A stretch of 64,000 nucleotides of DNA from Ga0077527 sp032128415 (GCA_032128415.1 JAQBGW010000096.1:1-64000); one strand, 5' to 3'; shown: positions 34,421-43,536, counted from the stretch's first letter. A program made the numbers and translations. Notes: a model not told the origin generated them from the letters alone.

Positions 34421-35674
34421 TCAGGCGGCCTTGGCCGGCGCCTTGCGTTTTTTTGCCTGCGCCGCGCTGGCGTGCATGGCAGCGTAAGCCGCATGTGCCG
34501 CCGCTTCGGCATCACCCACATGTACCGCATGGCCCATGTCTTCCAGCACCGAGCCTAACGCTGAGAGGCACAGCATGACGTTGTCCGGACGGCAGGAATA
34601 GCCCATCAGGCCAAATCGCCAGATCTTGCCGGCTAGCGGGCCCAGGCCAGCGCCGATTTCGAGGCCGAACTCGCTTAATAGCGTTTTGCGCACTTCGGCC
34701 TCGTTGACGCCTTCGGGGCAATACACTGCGTTCATTTGTGGAATCTGATATTGCTCCTTGACCAGGAACTTGAGTCCCATGCCTTCGAGCCCGGCTTTCA
34801 GCGCCGTGTGGTGACGATGTACGCGCGCCCAGCAGTTTTCCAGACTTTCTTCGCGGATCAGCAGCAGCGCTTCATGAAGTGCAAACAGTGAGTTGGTCGG
34901 TGCAGTGTGGTGGTAAGTGCGCGTGGTATCACCCCAGTAACCAAGCAACAGATTCATGTCCATGAACCACGAATGAATCTTGTCCTTGCGTGCCTTGACG
35001 TAATCGACCACTTGTTCCGAAAACGTCACCGGCGACAGACCCGGCGTGCATGACAGACATTTCTGGCTGGCGGAGTACGCCGCGTCAATTTTCCATTCGT
35101 CAACCAGCACCGGTGATCCGCCCAGCGAAGTCACCACATCGACGATGGTCAATGCGCCATACTTGTGCGCAATTTCGACCAGTGTTTTGGCATCGGACAA
35201 CACGCCGGTAGAAGTCTCGGCGTGGACAAAAGCAACCAGTCGCGCGTCAGGATTTTTCTTCAGCGCGTCCTCGAGTTTCTGCGGGTCAACCGGTTCGCCC
35301 CAGTTATCCTCGACAACTATCGGCTTCCCCCCGCAGCGCTCAACGTTCTCGATCATGCGGCCGCCGAACACGCCGTTGCGGCAGACAACGACCTTGTCAC
35401 CAGGTCTTACCAGGTTGACGAAACAGTATTCCATGCCCACGGATCCGGGTCCCGAGATCGGGAAAGTCAGCGGGTTTTTCGTCTGATAGGCATAACGCAG
35501 CAACGATTTCAGCTCTTCCATCATTTCGACGAACACCGGATCGAGGTAGCCAATCGCGGGCTGGCTCATTGTAGTCAGCACGCGCGGATGGATTTCCGTG
35601 GGGCCAGGCCCCATCAACGTGCGTTGCGGCGGGTGGAACGAACTGATGCGTTTGGCTGGCGCGTACTTGTTCAT
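34421..35674 (-). CDS. Alanine/serine-glyoxylate aminotransferase (PLP, class V)
   Basis: This class V aminotransferase transfers an amino group to glyoxylate or pyruvate. Counted from Met 35674 it has 417 residues. The typical start RISSFHPPQRTLMGPGPTEI is followed by ISGPGSVGMEYCF, FVHAETSTGVLSD and the PLP Lys in AYSASQKCLSCTPGLSPV, with the C-terminal IWRFGLMGYSC. A strong AGGGAG lies about 10 nt before the ATG. The frame is open upstream without a stop to 35959, through a helix-turn-helix segment (separate entry), so a fused 512-residue product is also possible. The C-terminal Ala/Lys-rich tail is unusual. Confidence 0.9.
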   Translation of the reverse strand: MNKYAPAKRISSFHPPQRTLMGPGPTEIHPRVLTTMSQPAIGYLDPVFVEMMEELKSLLRYAYQTKNPLTFPISGPGSVGMEYCFVNLVRPGDKVVVCRNGVFGGRMIENVERCGGKPIVVEDNWGEPVDPQKLEDALKKNPDARLVAFVHAETSTGVLSDAKTLVEIAHKYGALTIVDVVTSLGGSPVLVDEWKIDAAYSASQKCLSCTPGLSPVTFSEQVVDYVKARKDKIHSWFMDMNLLLGYWGDTTRTYHHTAPTNSLFALHEALLLIREESLENCWARVHRHHTALKAGLEGMGLKFLVKEQYQIPQMNAVYCPEGVNEAEVRKTLLSEFGLEIGAGLGPLAGKIWRFGLMGYSCRPDNVMLCLSALGSVLEDMGHAVHVGDAEAAAHAAYAAMHASAAQAKKRKAPAKAA

Positions 35675-35959
35675 GGTGAAATCACTCCCTGCTGAGGCGT
35701 TAGTAAAAAAATTTTCTCCGTCGGGCCGCGATTTCAGGCGCAGCGGCTTGCGGGAGGTGGCTTCGTTGAGCACGTCGACTGCGGCGATCTCCCCGCTGGT
35801 GACCTGCTCGACCTCCATCGCCCAGCGCGCCGGAACGTAACCCAACTTGACCCAGTGATTAACGACCGCTCGATCCAGGCAGAAGCGGCGCGCCACTTCG
35901 GCCTGGCTGCCGAATATTTCAACGAGGCGCTCGGCGCAATTCATGTGGGCAATCTGCAT
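35675..35959 (-). CDS. In-frame helix-turn-helix extension of the aminotransferase
   Basis: The 95 codons before the aminotransferase Met are open and in frame. They encode MNCAERLVEIFGSQAEVARR then FCLDRAVVNHWVKLGYVPAR and WAMEVEQVTSGEIAAVDVL, a Cro/YdaS-like DNA-binding domain, followed by a basic low-complexity linker (SRKPLRLKSRPDGENF). Starts at 35959 or 35944 lack a good ribosome site, while the aminotransferase has one. So this could be a regulator fused to the enzyme, or a separate gene whose stop was lost. A palindrome overlies its likely promoter. Confidence 0.6.
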
Positions 35960-35986
35960 TTGAAATCGGGATTTGGAAAGGACAGC

Positions 35987-36015
35987 AATTTACCACGACC
36001 AAATAACTTTGACAA
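35987..36015 (-). promoter_or_regulatory. Probable promoter of the HTH-aminotransferase gene
   Basis: On the minus strand TTGTCA (36015-36010) and TAAATT (35992-35987) are separated by exactly 17 nt. The -10 is about 28 nt from the first start codon (35959). The -35 overlaps an inverted repeat. Confidence 0.5.
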
Positions 36016-36027
36016 GTTGATCTTGTC
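36011..36027. promoter_or_regulatory. Palindrome overlapping the -35 (candidate operator)
   Basis: GACAAG (36011-36016) and CTTGTC (36022-36027) form a perfect 6+6 inverted repeat with a 5-nt spacer. It overlaps the candidate -35 of the HTH-aminotransferase gene, a classic place for repressor binding. Confidence 0.5.
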
Positions 36028-36244
36028 GCTACAAATATTTATAACCCATTGTTTTAATTCATATTATTATGGTGATCTCGATGTTTTCTGATCATTCCAG
36101 CATACCCAACTCGCAATAATTGCCATGCTGCATCGACAGAACTTACGGGGAGAAAAGCCAGCATCGCTATGCGGATTTGCCGGTCGCCAGTCTCAAGAAA
36201 ATATCACCCCCCTCGCGCGACCACCTGTCCGGCGCCGGCGCCTA
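36028..36244. other. Non-coding spacer, nothing recognised
   Basis: About 220 nt between the candidate operator and the GGDEF gene end. It is AT-rich at first and then GC-rich near 36220-36240 (GCCGGCGCC palindrome). No ORF with family resemblance, riboswitch or U-tract terminator was seen. Confidence 0.5.
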
Positions 36245-39118
36245 TTACGCCGAGTAAAACCTGTATGCATTCCGCCCCTGGTCTTTGGCGCGGTACATCG
36301 CAAGGTCGGCGTGCTTGAGCAGTGTTGGGGCATCTTCACCATTGCCGGGAAAGATGCTGATGCCGATGCTGGCGGTCACGTTGCATTCACTGCCCGATAA
36401 CGTGAAGCTGCCCATTAACGTATTAATCAGCTTTTGAGCCACGCTGCCGATCAACGCCGTATCAGAGACATTCTCGATCAACACGACAAATTCATCGCCG
36501 CCGAGCCGTGCCACGGTGTCACTGGTGCGCAACTGCCCTGTCAGCCGCCGCGCAACTTCACACAACAACACATCGCCAGCTTCATGACCCAGCTTATCGT
36601 TGATTGGCTTGAAGTGGTCGAGGTCGATAAACATAACTGCCAAACCCTGACTGCCGCGCCGCGCCTGTGTCAGCACATGCTCCAGCCGTTGGTTGAACAT
36701 CATACGATTCGGCAGTTTGGTCAACGCGTCGTGAGCAGCCACGAATTGAAGTTTCTCCTCCGCCTCCCGGCGACCCATGTACTGCCCGATTTGCCGGCCG
36801 ATCGACTCTGCCGTCCCGATCAACGATTTCTCGGATTCATGCGCACTGCGCTGATAAAACTCCATGACTCCAACCACTTCGCCACCGCGTAATAGCGGAA
36901 ATGCAAATGCGCCTTGCAACCCCACCTCCGCAATCAAAATTGCGCGATTGGATCCCGGTGCTTGAGAAACGTTGGAAATCCATACCGCGGCGCCGGAAGC
37001 ATAGGTGCGACGGACCAAGCCCTCATGCTCTACGGGCTTCGGTTTAAACACCCGCTGCTTGCTGTCCTCAACGAAGGCCTGTAACTCGGGCATGTCTGCA
37101 CCCCAAGTGGCGGCGCACTTCAAACCCTGGGCATCGCGATCCCATATCCAGGCGAGCCCGAACTCCCAACTCATGTTGTGACAAATGATCTCAATGATTT
37201 TCGGAAACAGCTCGACCAGGTTTTTTTCTTCGGCCAGCACACGAGTCACCGCGTATTCCATGGTACGCCGCAATTCCTCCTGTTTGCGATCGGTGATGTC
37301 TTCGACGACGTTGACAAAATAGTCCGTGCTGCCGTCCTTGCCACAGACTGCAGAGACGGTGCGCCGCACCCATAACACCCTGCCGTCCTTGCGCACCAGA
37401 CGGCTATCGATGAACGAGGCAGCGTCGCGTACCGGCTCACCAGGTCGCGTATCAGTCCGCCCATCTTCTGCTGAGATAACGCGGCGACCAACCAGTTTCG
37501 CCTTGGCATACCCGAGCATGTCCAGGAATTTCTGGTTGGCGTCGATCATGACACCATCCAGATCTACCGTAACAATGCCTACGGCAGCATTGTCGAACAA
37601 TGCGCGAAAGCGCTGCTCTGTCGCCTTGCGCTCGGTAACATCAACAATGGTGCCGATCAATCCCGCGACACTGCCGTCCCCATCCTTGTAAATCGCCTTG
37701 TAGTAGACGGCATCCAGCGACTGGCCTTGCGGGGTTGTGATGATGGTCTCATATTGCTGACTGCCCCCGCTGCGCCACAATGCTTGATCCATAGCATGCA
37801 GGCGGTCGGCAATTTCCGGTTGATGCGGATATAGATCGTGCACGGTCTTGCCGATAAAGGATTGGCGCGGCAACCCGAACAACGTCTCCCACGCTTTATT
37901 GACGCCGATGTAACGACCATCCGTGCCTTTGAAGAAAATTGGATTGGGAATAACTTCGATCAGCTCACGCGTCCGGCGCTGCTCCTCGATCAATCGCGCT
38001 TCGCTTGCACGAAAATCAGCCGTCGCGCGATTTGCCCACTCGATCGCATGCGCGCGCGCGGACAGCAATGCCCGCGCCAAGCCTGCCAGCAGCAGACTGA
38101 CTGTCATTCCAATCAACATGACGGCCCATGGCAACCAGCGCTGAGTAGCCGTGCCGAAAAACCCCGGGTGCGCAGTGAAATATATATCCCAACGGCGCCC
38201 CCCCACCTCCAGGCTGGACTCGTGCCGCAGCTTGTCCGCCGCCCCGCTGGTCGCAGCAGTCGGCACGGGCTCCGCGATCAACCGGTTGCTGTCGAACAGC
38301 AGATTCTTTGCTGACGGCGTTTCGCGAACTGGTGTGCCCCTGGCCGGGCCGGCGTCGTGAATGCGGATGTGCAACTGGTTCAGATCCGTCTCCCTGAATA
38401 ACCTGCGCATGACATCTATGACAAGAAAAGACGCGCTAATCACGCCCGAGAACGCAGCGCGACGTTCCTCGGTGGTCGCGATGGGTGCGCCTTTCGCGTA
38501 TATCGGCAGGCGCATGACAATTCCCGGGTACCGGTCCGGGTCCAGCGCCAGTGCAATCGGCCCCGATGCCGCCAGCTGACCGGAGTCACGGACGCGGTTC
38601 AGCGCATCCAGACGGATCTGGTCTCCTGCCAGATCCAGGCCCAGTACGGCCTCATTTCCGGCCCGTGGGGCGAAATAACGGACCACTACATATTCGTCGC
38701 GCTCCCCGAGCGGCTTGATCTTGAAGTTGCTCTCACCGGCCCGGCGCGCCGCCGCTTCAAATGCCGTTCGTTGATCGGCGGTGAAGTACTGCGCGTAATG
38801 TATGACCCGGATCCCAGGATAACGGCGTTCCAACTCAAGCCCCGTGACATACCCCGTGAACGTTTTTCCGGAGAAGCCATCACCGGTGGCATGATGCAGC
38901 GCGCGCGCGCCGGCCAGCACATCCGCATAACTGTTAATACGGAATTCGATTGAGGCGTGGGCATCCGTCGCGACAACCATGAACCGCTCCGCAACCTCCC
39001 GATCCATTTGTATGCGCGTCACGTTCCAGGCCAGCGCGGACAACAACAGGCTGACGCCAAGAACGATCCATGCGATCGATCTGCGTTGCTGCTCCAGAAT
39101 TGCGCTCCAAAAATTCAA
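36245..39118 (-). CDS. CHASE-PAS-PAS-GAF-GGDEF diguanylate cyclase
   Basis: The 957-residue sensor makes cyclic di-GMP. Order: TM helix (about 15-35), periplasmic CHASE domain (about 45-240, with PGIRVIHYAQYF), second TM (about 330-350), PAS domains (about 385-500 and 510-630; IEVIPNPIFFKGTDGRYIGV, FRALFDNAAVGIVTVDLDG), GAF (about 640-780) and GGDEF (about 790-957). The active site is LGGDEFVVL, with an inhibitory RxxD (RTSD) five residues upstream, so product inhibition is likely. No EAL domain is present. It is monocistronic, 54 nt from ttcA. Confidence 0.93.
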   Translation of the reverse strand: MNFWSAILEQQRRSIAWIVLGVSLLLSALAWNVTRIQMDREVAERFMVVATDAHASIEFRINSYADVLAGARALHHATGDGFSGKTFTGYVTGLELERRYPGIRVIHYAQYFTADQRTAFEAAARRAGESNFKIKPLGERDEYVVVRYFAPRAGNEAVLGLDLAGDQIRLDALNRVRDSGQLAASGPIALALDPDRYPGIVMRLPIYAKGAPIATTEERRAAFSGVISASFLVIDVMRRLFRETDLNQLHIRIHDAGPARGTPVRETPSAKNLLFDSNRLIAEPVPTAATSGAADKLRHESSLEVGGRRWDIYFTAHPGFFGTATQRWLPWAVMLIGMTVSLLLAGLARALLSARAHAIEWANRATADFRASEARLIEEQRRTRELIEVIPNPIFFKGTDGRYIGVNKAWETLFGLPRQSFIGKTVHDLYPHQPEIADRLHAMDQALWRSGGSQQYETIITTPQGQSLDAVYYKAIYKDGDGSVAGLIGTIVDVTERKATEQRFRALFDNAAVGIVTVDLDGVMIDANQKFLDMLGYAKAKLVGRRVISAEDGRTDTRPGEPVRDAASFIDSRLVRKDGRVLWVRRTVSAVCGKDGSTDYFVNVVEDITDRKQEELRRTMEYAVTRVLAEEKNLVELFPKIIEIICHNMSWEFGLAWIWDRDAQGLKCAATWGADMPELQAFVEDSKQRVFKPKPVEHEGLVRRTYASGAAVWISNVSQAPGSNRAILIAEVGLQGAFAFPLLRGGEVVGVMEFYQRSAHESEKSLIGTAESIGRQIGQYMGRREAEEKLQFVAAHDALTKLPNRMMFNQRLEHVLTQARRGSQGLAVMFIDLDHFKPINDKLGHEAGDVLLCEVARRLTGQLRTSDTVARLGGDEFVVLIENVSDTALIGSVAQKLINTLMGSFTLSGSECNVTASIGISIFPGNGEDAPTLLKHADLAMYRAKDQGRNAYRFYSA

Positions 39119-39172
39119 ATACCCCTCCCGCTTTAGGATTTGAATGATAAGCCAGCTTCTATCGATACAGGT

Positions 39173-40045
39173 TCAGCGCTCCACGTCGAAAGCCGTGTCG
39201 CCATCAACGACCGGCGCGCCAGTCGCGCGCACCGCGCCAAAATCGAAAAGTTCACGATCCAGCAGATGTGAAGGGCGGATATTTTGAATGCTGGTGAGCA
39301 GCGTCTCGACACGCCCGGGATACTTTTTCTCCCACTCCTGCAACAACGCCTTCACTTCCTTGCGCTTAAGAGTTTCCTGCGATCCGCACAATGTGCAGGG
39401 AATGATCGGAAATTGTCGCAGCTCCGCATAGGCTTGAAGGTCTTTCTCTTCACAGTATGCCAGCGGCCGGATCACCACATTGCGTCCGTCGTCCGATACC
39501 AGCTTTGGCGGCATCGTTTTCAACTTGCCACCATAGAACATGTTCAGAAAAAATGTTTCCAGAATGTCGTCACGGTGGTGTCCCAGCGCAATCTTGGTCG
39601 CACCCAGCTCCTGCGCGACGCGATAAAGCACGCCGCGGCGCAGCCGTGAACACAGTGAACACATGGTCTTGCCTTCGGGAATTACCCGTTTGACGATGCT
39701 GTAGGTGTCCTGCTCCTCAATGCGGAACGGCACGCCGAGTTTCGTCAGGTAATCCGGCAGCACATGTTCGGGAAACCCCGGCTGTTTTTGATCCAGATTG
39801 ACCGCGACGATATCGAATGAGATCGGCGCACGACTGCGCAGATGCAACAGAATGTCGAGCAGCGCATAGCTGTCCTTGCCGCCAGACAGACACGCCATGA
39901 CCTTGTCGCCGTCGCGAATCATGTCGAAGTCGGCGATAGCCTGCCCCGTCAGTCGGCGCAGACGCTTGGCAAGTTTGTTCGACTCGAAGGCCGCCTTGCG
40001 CTCCCGATTGCTGTGCGGGGTAATGTGTATGACTTGAGTATCCAT
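39173..40045 (-). CDS. ttcA: tRNA 2-thiocytidine synthetase TtcA
   Basis: TtcA thiolates C32 of certain tRNAs with a 4Fe-4S cluster. It has 290 residues. The PP-loop SGGKDSYALLDIL (about residue 55) binds ATP, and the cluster/catalytic cysteines are in CSLCSRLRRG (about 131) and IIPCTLCGSQ (about 221). GHHRDDILETFFLNMFYGG is also characteristic. It diverges from nothing nearby and follows the pteridine reductase gene by 76 nt on the same strand. Confidence 0.95.
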   Translation of the reverse strand: MDTQVIHITPHSNRERKAAFESNKLAKRLRRLTGQAIADFDMIRDGDKVMACLSGGKDSYALLDILLHLRSRAPISFDIVAVNLDQKQPGFPEHVLPDYLTKLGVPFRIEEQDTYSIVKRVIPEGKTMCSLCSRLRRGVLYRVAQELGATKIALGHHRDDILETFFLNMFYGGKLKTMPPKLVSDDGRNVVIRPLAYCEEKDLQAYAELRQFPIIPCTLCGSQETLKRKEVKALLQEWEKKYPGRVETLLTSIQNIRPSHLLDRELFDFGAVRATGAPVVDGDTAFDVER

Positions 40046-40121
40046 AATCTACTTTGCCTGAAAATCGGAGCTGCCACCCGAAAAGTTAACGGGTGTCCCC
40101 GCTCATTCGTTTACCGCTATA

Positions 40122-40871
40122 TCACAACGCGATGCTGCGCCCACCATCGACAACCAGGATCTGCCCCGTTACGTACGGCGCCGTCATCAAATATTCAACA
40201 GCCGTGGCGATGTCGTCAGGCTCACCGGTGCGCTTGAGCAGGGTCTGGTTGACGATGCGTTGACGCTCGATATCGTTCTGCCACGCCGCATCTTCAGGCC
40301 ACAGCACGGTACCGGGCGACACGCCGTTCACTCGCACTTGCGGGCCAAGTTCACGCGCGAGTGACCGGGTCAACGCCAGCAGGCCGCCCTTGGCAACGTT
40401 ATAGACCACATGGTTCTTCATCGGCAGTTCGGCGTGAATGTCGATGATGTTGATAATAACGCCCTGTGACTTGCGCAGCTCTGGCGCTGCTGCCTGAGAC
40501 AGGAACAGCGGCGCTTTCAGGTTGGCGCCGATCAATTCGTCCCAGGCACGTTCATCGATCGCGCCGACCGGCGTGGCGTAAAAGCTCGATGCGTTGTTGA
40601 CCAGCCCATCGATCTTGCCGAACGCCGACACTGCATCCTTGACCAGTTGCGGCAGCGCACCCGGCGCCAGCAGATCTGCACGCGTCAACGCCACCGACCC
40701 CGCGCGCAAACCGTTCAATTCCTGCTGTAACGCATGGGCCTCTTCCGAGGCATTGCGGTAATGCACCAGCACGCTCGCGCCTGCCGCATGCAGTCGTCGG
40801 CAAATGGCCGCGCCGACGCGTCGCGCGCCCCCGGTCACCAGTACCGCTTTGCCGCTCAGTGCGGTGCTCAT
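40122..40871 (-). CDS. Pteridine reductase (short-chain dehydrogenase)
   Basis: From ATG 40871 this SDR has 249 residues (an in-frame ATG at 40886 adds five). AVLVTGGARRVGAAICRRLH carries the TGxxxR(R)xG cofactor motif typical of pteridine reductases/FolM rather than the general TGxxxGxG. NNASSFYATPVG is the NNAG-equivalent loop, and the Tyr-Lys pair lies in YNVAKGGLLALTRSLARE. It would reduce dihydrofolate or pterins with NADPH. It is divergent from the MidA-like gene, 88 nt apart. Confidence 0.86.
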   Translation of the reverse strand: MSTALSGKAVLVTGGARRVGAAICRRLHAAGASVLVHYRNASEEAHALQQELNGLRAGSVALTRADLLAPGALPQLVKDAVSAFGKIDGLVNNASSFYATPVGAIDERAWDELIGANLKAPLFLSQAAAPELRKSQGVIINIIDIHAELPMKNHVVYNVAKGGLLALTRSLARELGPQVRVNGVSPGTVLWPEDAAWQNDIERQRIVNQTLLKRTGEPDDIATAVEYLMTAPYVTGQILVVDGGRSIAL

Positions 40872-40959
40872 CGCCGGGCGATCCACCGCGACCGGGGTTC
40901 GCGATTTAATTCAGGTGGTATCACGTAATCCATTGTTTATTTTATCGTATTATTCCCCG

Positions 40960-42120
40960 ATGACCCTTGCGCAGCAGAATCCCGGACTGCCCATACCATC
41001 CGCTGCCGCGCTGGAATTAAGTGCGCGGCTGCATGCCCTGATCTGCAAAGACATCGCTGCGGCCGGCGGCTGGATCAGTTTTGCGCGTTACATGGATCTC
41101 GCACTCTATGCGCCGGGGTTCGGCTATTACAGCGCGGGCAGCCGCAAACTCGGGCCCGCTGGCGATTTCGTCACCGCGCCGGAACTCTCGGCGCTGTTCG
41201 GCCGCACACTCGCGCGGCAACTGTCAGAGCTGTTGCGGCAGGGCTTGCCTGACATTCTTGAGCTCGGCGCGGGCAGCGGCGCGTTGGCCGCGGTGTTACT
41301 CACTGAACTGGCAGCGCTCGATCGTCTGCCGGAAAGATATGCCATTCTCGAATTGAGCGCGGATTTGCGTGAACGCCAGCGCCAGCATCTGCTGCAGGTT
41401 GTGCCGCATCTTGCAGACCGCTTGCAATGGCTGGATGCACTGCCGGAACAATTCTCCGGCGTGATTCTGGGTAACGAAGTCTTGGACGCCGTGCCTGCGC
41501 AGCGCATCCGTGTCGACGACGGCGCCATTGACGAACTCGGCGTGAGCGTAATCGAGCATGAACTGGTGTGGGCACAACAGCCGGCCTCAGACACGCTGGC
41601 CGCCGCCGTGAGCGCGCTGGCTCTGCCCGATGATTACGAAACGGAATTAAATCCAGCAGCCGCCGCACTGGTGGGTGATCTCGCGCAGCGGCTGACGCGC
41701 GGCGCATTGCTGTTCATCGACTACGGTTTTCCGGCGCACGAGTTCTACCACCCACAGCGCAATCGCGGCACGCTGATGTGCCACTACCGCCATCACGCCC
41801 ATGCCGATCCCTTCCTGTGGGTGGGATTGCAGGACATCACTACGCACGTCGATTTCAGCGCAATCGCGCGCGCCGATACCGGGCTTGATCTGCTCGGCTA
41901 CACCGGCCAGGCGCAGTTTCTGATCAACTGCGGCATCACCGAACTGCTGGCCGAGGTGCCGGCAGACGATGCCGCGCGTTACGCGCCGCTCGCAGCGCAG
42001 GTGCAGAAGCTGCTGTCGCCGGCTGAAATGGGGGAACTGTTCAAAGTCATCGTACTCGGCCGCGGTGTCACTGTTCCGCTGCTGGGATTCCGCCACGGCG
42101 ATCGTTCACACACGCTGTAA
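40960..42120 (+). CDS. MidA/NDUFAF7-like SAM-dependent methyltransferase (DUF185)
   Basis: This 386-residue protein resembles mitochondrial NDUFAF7, which methylates an arginine of complex I. ATG 40960 is chosen; the longer frame from 40804 overlaps the divergent reductase. Family motifs are ISFARYMDLALYAPGFGYYS, GDFVTAPELSALFGR, LELGAGSGALAAVLL (SAM motif I), VILGNEVLDAVPAQR and LLFIDYGFPAHEFYHPQR. The bacterial target is unknown. It heads no obvious operon. Confidence 0.88.
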   Translation: MTLAQQNPGLPIPSAAALELSARLHALICKDIAAAGGWISFARYMDLALYAPGFGYYSAGSRKLGPAGDFVTAPELSALFGRTLARQLSELLRQGLPDILELGAGSGALAAVLLTELAALDRLPERYAILELSADLRERQRQHLLQVVPHLADRLQWLDALPEQFSGVILGNEVLDAVPAQRIRVDDGAIDELGVSVIEHELVWAQQPASDTLAAAVSALALPDDYETELNPAAAALVGDLAQRLTRGALLFIDYGFPAHEFYHPQRNRGTLMCHYRHHAHADPFLWVGLQDITTHVDFSAIARADTGLDLLGYTGQAQFLINCGITELLAEVPADDAARYAPLAAQVQKLLSPAEMGELFKVIVLGRGVTVPLLGFRHGDRSHTL

Positions 42121-42172
42121 CCCACCCGCCGGTTTCCGTTATTATCTATCGATCCCTACAAGACACATGACG

Positions 42173-42238
42173 CCGTTCGGGCTGGATTTATCAAAGCCTC
42201 ATCATCTTTCGACAGGATCAAGGCAAGCAAAACGGTTT
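42173..42238. repeat. Decayed inverted-repeat element
   Basis: CCGTTCGGGCTGG...TCAAAGCC (42173-42198) and CTTTCGACAGGATCAAGG...AACGG (42207-42238) resemble a worn copy of the common bacterial intergenic palindrome CGTTCG-GCTGAGC-TTGTCGAAG. It lies in the 128-nt gap before the cytochrome gene. The resemblance is from memory. Confidence 0.35.
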
Positions 42239-42248
42239 ATCGCTAATT

Positions 42249-42911
42249 GTGAATAGCTCCATAATCAAGTCGATACTGACTGCCGCTGTACTGGTGACTA
42301 CCCAAGCCTGCGCGGCGGATGCACCTACCGTGGCACAAGTGCAATATCAGTGGTCACAGAGCCCGCATGGCCGCATGCTTGAGCGCATCCTGCCGCCGTC
42401 GCTAGCACCTGCGCAATTGCCCGAGCCACAATCGCCGGGCGCGAACTTGGCCGCGCGCTACTGCGTGCAATGCCACTATCTGCCCAATCCGCATATGCAC
42501 ACGGCCGCGCGCTGGCAACCCATCATTGAACGCATGGTGTGGCGCATGCAGGGCAGGGGCAACATGGGCGCGCTGATGAAGGACATGATGGCCGACGTTC
42601 AAGCGCCGACTGACAGTGAAGCTGCAACGCTGGCCGCCTATCTCGGAAAACACGCGCAAAAGGAAATCGACCCGCAGCATCCGGCCTTGAGCACCACCGC
42701 CGGACAGATGTACAGCATCGCCTGTTCGCAATGTCATGCACTGCCGGATCCGCAACGTCACACGGCGCGCGAGTGGCCGGATGTCGTCAAGCGCATGCAG
42801 AGCCACATGGCCTGGGCCAACACGGTCGTCGGCATCAGCGCGCTGCGCACCAACCCGGTACTGGAAACAGCGGAGATCGTGCGCCTGCTGCAGCGCTATG
42901 CGCGGAAATAA
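42249..42911 (+). CDS. Periplasmic di-haem c-type cytochrome
   Basis: The 220-residue protein starts at GTG 42249 and has a signal peptide (IIKSILTAAVLVTTQACA, cleaved near AADAPT). Two haem-binding CxxCH motifs are present, CVQCH (about residue 75) and CSQCH (about residue 160), each followed by a His-rich stretch (YLPNPHMHT; ALPDPQRHT), so the halves look like duplicated domains; MVWRMQGRGNM and MQSHMAW may supply Met ligands. Function is unknown, and no oxidase or dehydrogenase neighbours it. It converges on the dioxygenase-like gene, 12 nt away. Confidence 0.85.
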   Translation: MNSSIIKSILTAAVLVTTQACAADAPTVAQVQYQWSQSPHGRMLERILPPSLAPAQLPEPQSPGANLAARYCVQCHYLPNPHMHTAARWQPIIERMVWRMQGRGNMGALMKDMMADVQAPTDSEAATLAAYLGKHAQKEIDPQHPALSTTAGQMYSIACSQCHALPDPQRHTAREWPDVVKRMQSHMAWANTVVGISALRTNPVLETAEIVRLLQRYARK

Positions 42912-42923
42912 TCAGGGCGCGCA

Positions 42924-43487
42924 CTAAGCCTGCACCAACGTCAGATCAAACCTCGCCTGCCAAACGCCCAGCGCATCACGGCGCAGCGTTGCCTGCAATG
43001 CTTCAGGAATGTCGCGTTCAGATCCAAAATAGAGTTGGGTGACCAGCGCCGCATGGCCAGGGTGGCTGACGCGGTAATGAATATGGCGCGGGCGGCCCGG
43101 ATATTCGCCGGGCAGAATAGTCGAATAGCGGTACTGCCCCGCGCCATCCGCCGTCAGGCGGGCGCGCAGCAAGCAGCGTTGATCATCTCGCGCACCGCCG
43201 ACCTGCGTGTATTCGCCACGCGCATCCGCTTGCCAGACTTCCACGCGCGCGCCGGCCAGCGGCGCGCAGCTTGGTAAACCGGTGACGCGACCGGTGACTA
43301 TCAATTTTTCTGCGCCACCGCTACCACTCGCGCACAATTCACCGCTTGCCGGCGCGCCGCTTTTGTAATACGGCCCTAGCGTATCGCGCGGTGTCACCCT
43401 GCATTGTTGCGCCAGCGCAGTCCACGGCGCCGCGCACAGGCCCAGACCGGCCAATATCAACCGCCGCTTCTGCGCTGACAGCCTCAT
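42924..43487 (-). CDS. Intradiol dioxygenase-like exported protein
   Basis: From ATG 43487 the protein has 187 residues with a signal peptide (KRRLILAGLGLCAAPWTALA). The mature part resembles the catalytic core of intradiol ring-cleavage dioxygenases (protocatechuate 3,4-dioxygenase beta family): DTLGPYYKSG, ARVEVWQADARGEYTQ (Tyr ligand) and YPGRPRHIHYRVSHPGH (Tyr and two His Fe ligands). Exported relatives have unknown substrates. An upstream in-frame ATG (43565) would translate a copy of the gst 3' end and is rejected. Confidence 0.8.
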   Translation of the reverse strand: MRLSAQKRRLILAGLGLCAAPWTALAQQCRVTPRDTLGPYYKSGAPASGELCASGSGGAEKLIVTGRVTGLPSCAPLAGARVEVWQADARGEYTQVGGARDDQRCLLRARLTADGAGQYRYSTILPGEYPGRPRHIHYRVSHPGHAALVTQLYFGSERDIPEALQATLRRDALGVWQARFDLTLVQA

Positions 43488-43536
43488 GTTCAAACTTTCG
43501 GTACCGCCATGCCGCGCTGCACTGCGGGGCGAGCCG
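43485..43536. repeat. 52-bp direct repeat, left copy (gst 3' end fragment)
   Basis: This segment matches 47116-47167 at 49 of 52 positions in the same orientation. The right copy is the true 3' end of the GST gene (ARPAVQRGMAVPKV and stop); here the fragment is isolated immediately upstream of the dioxygenase ATG. The repeats bracket the MCE cluster. Confidence 0.9.
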
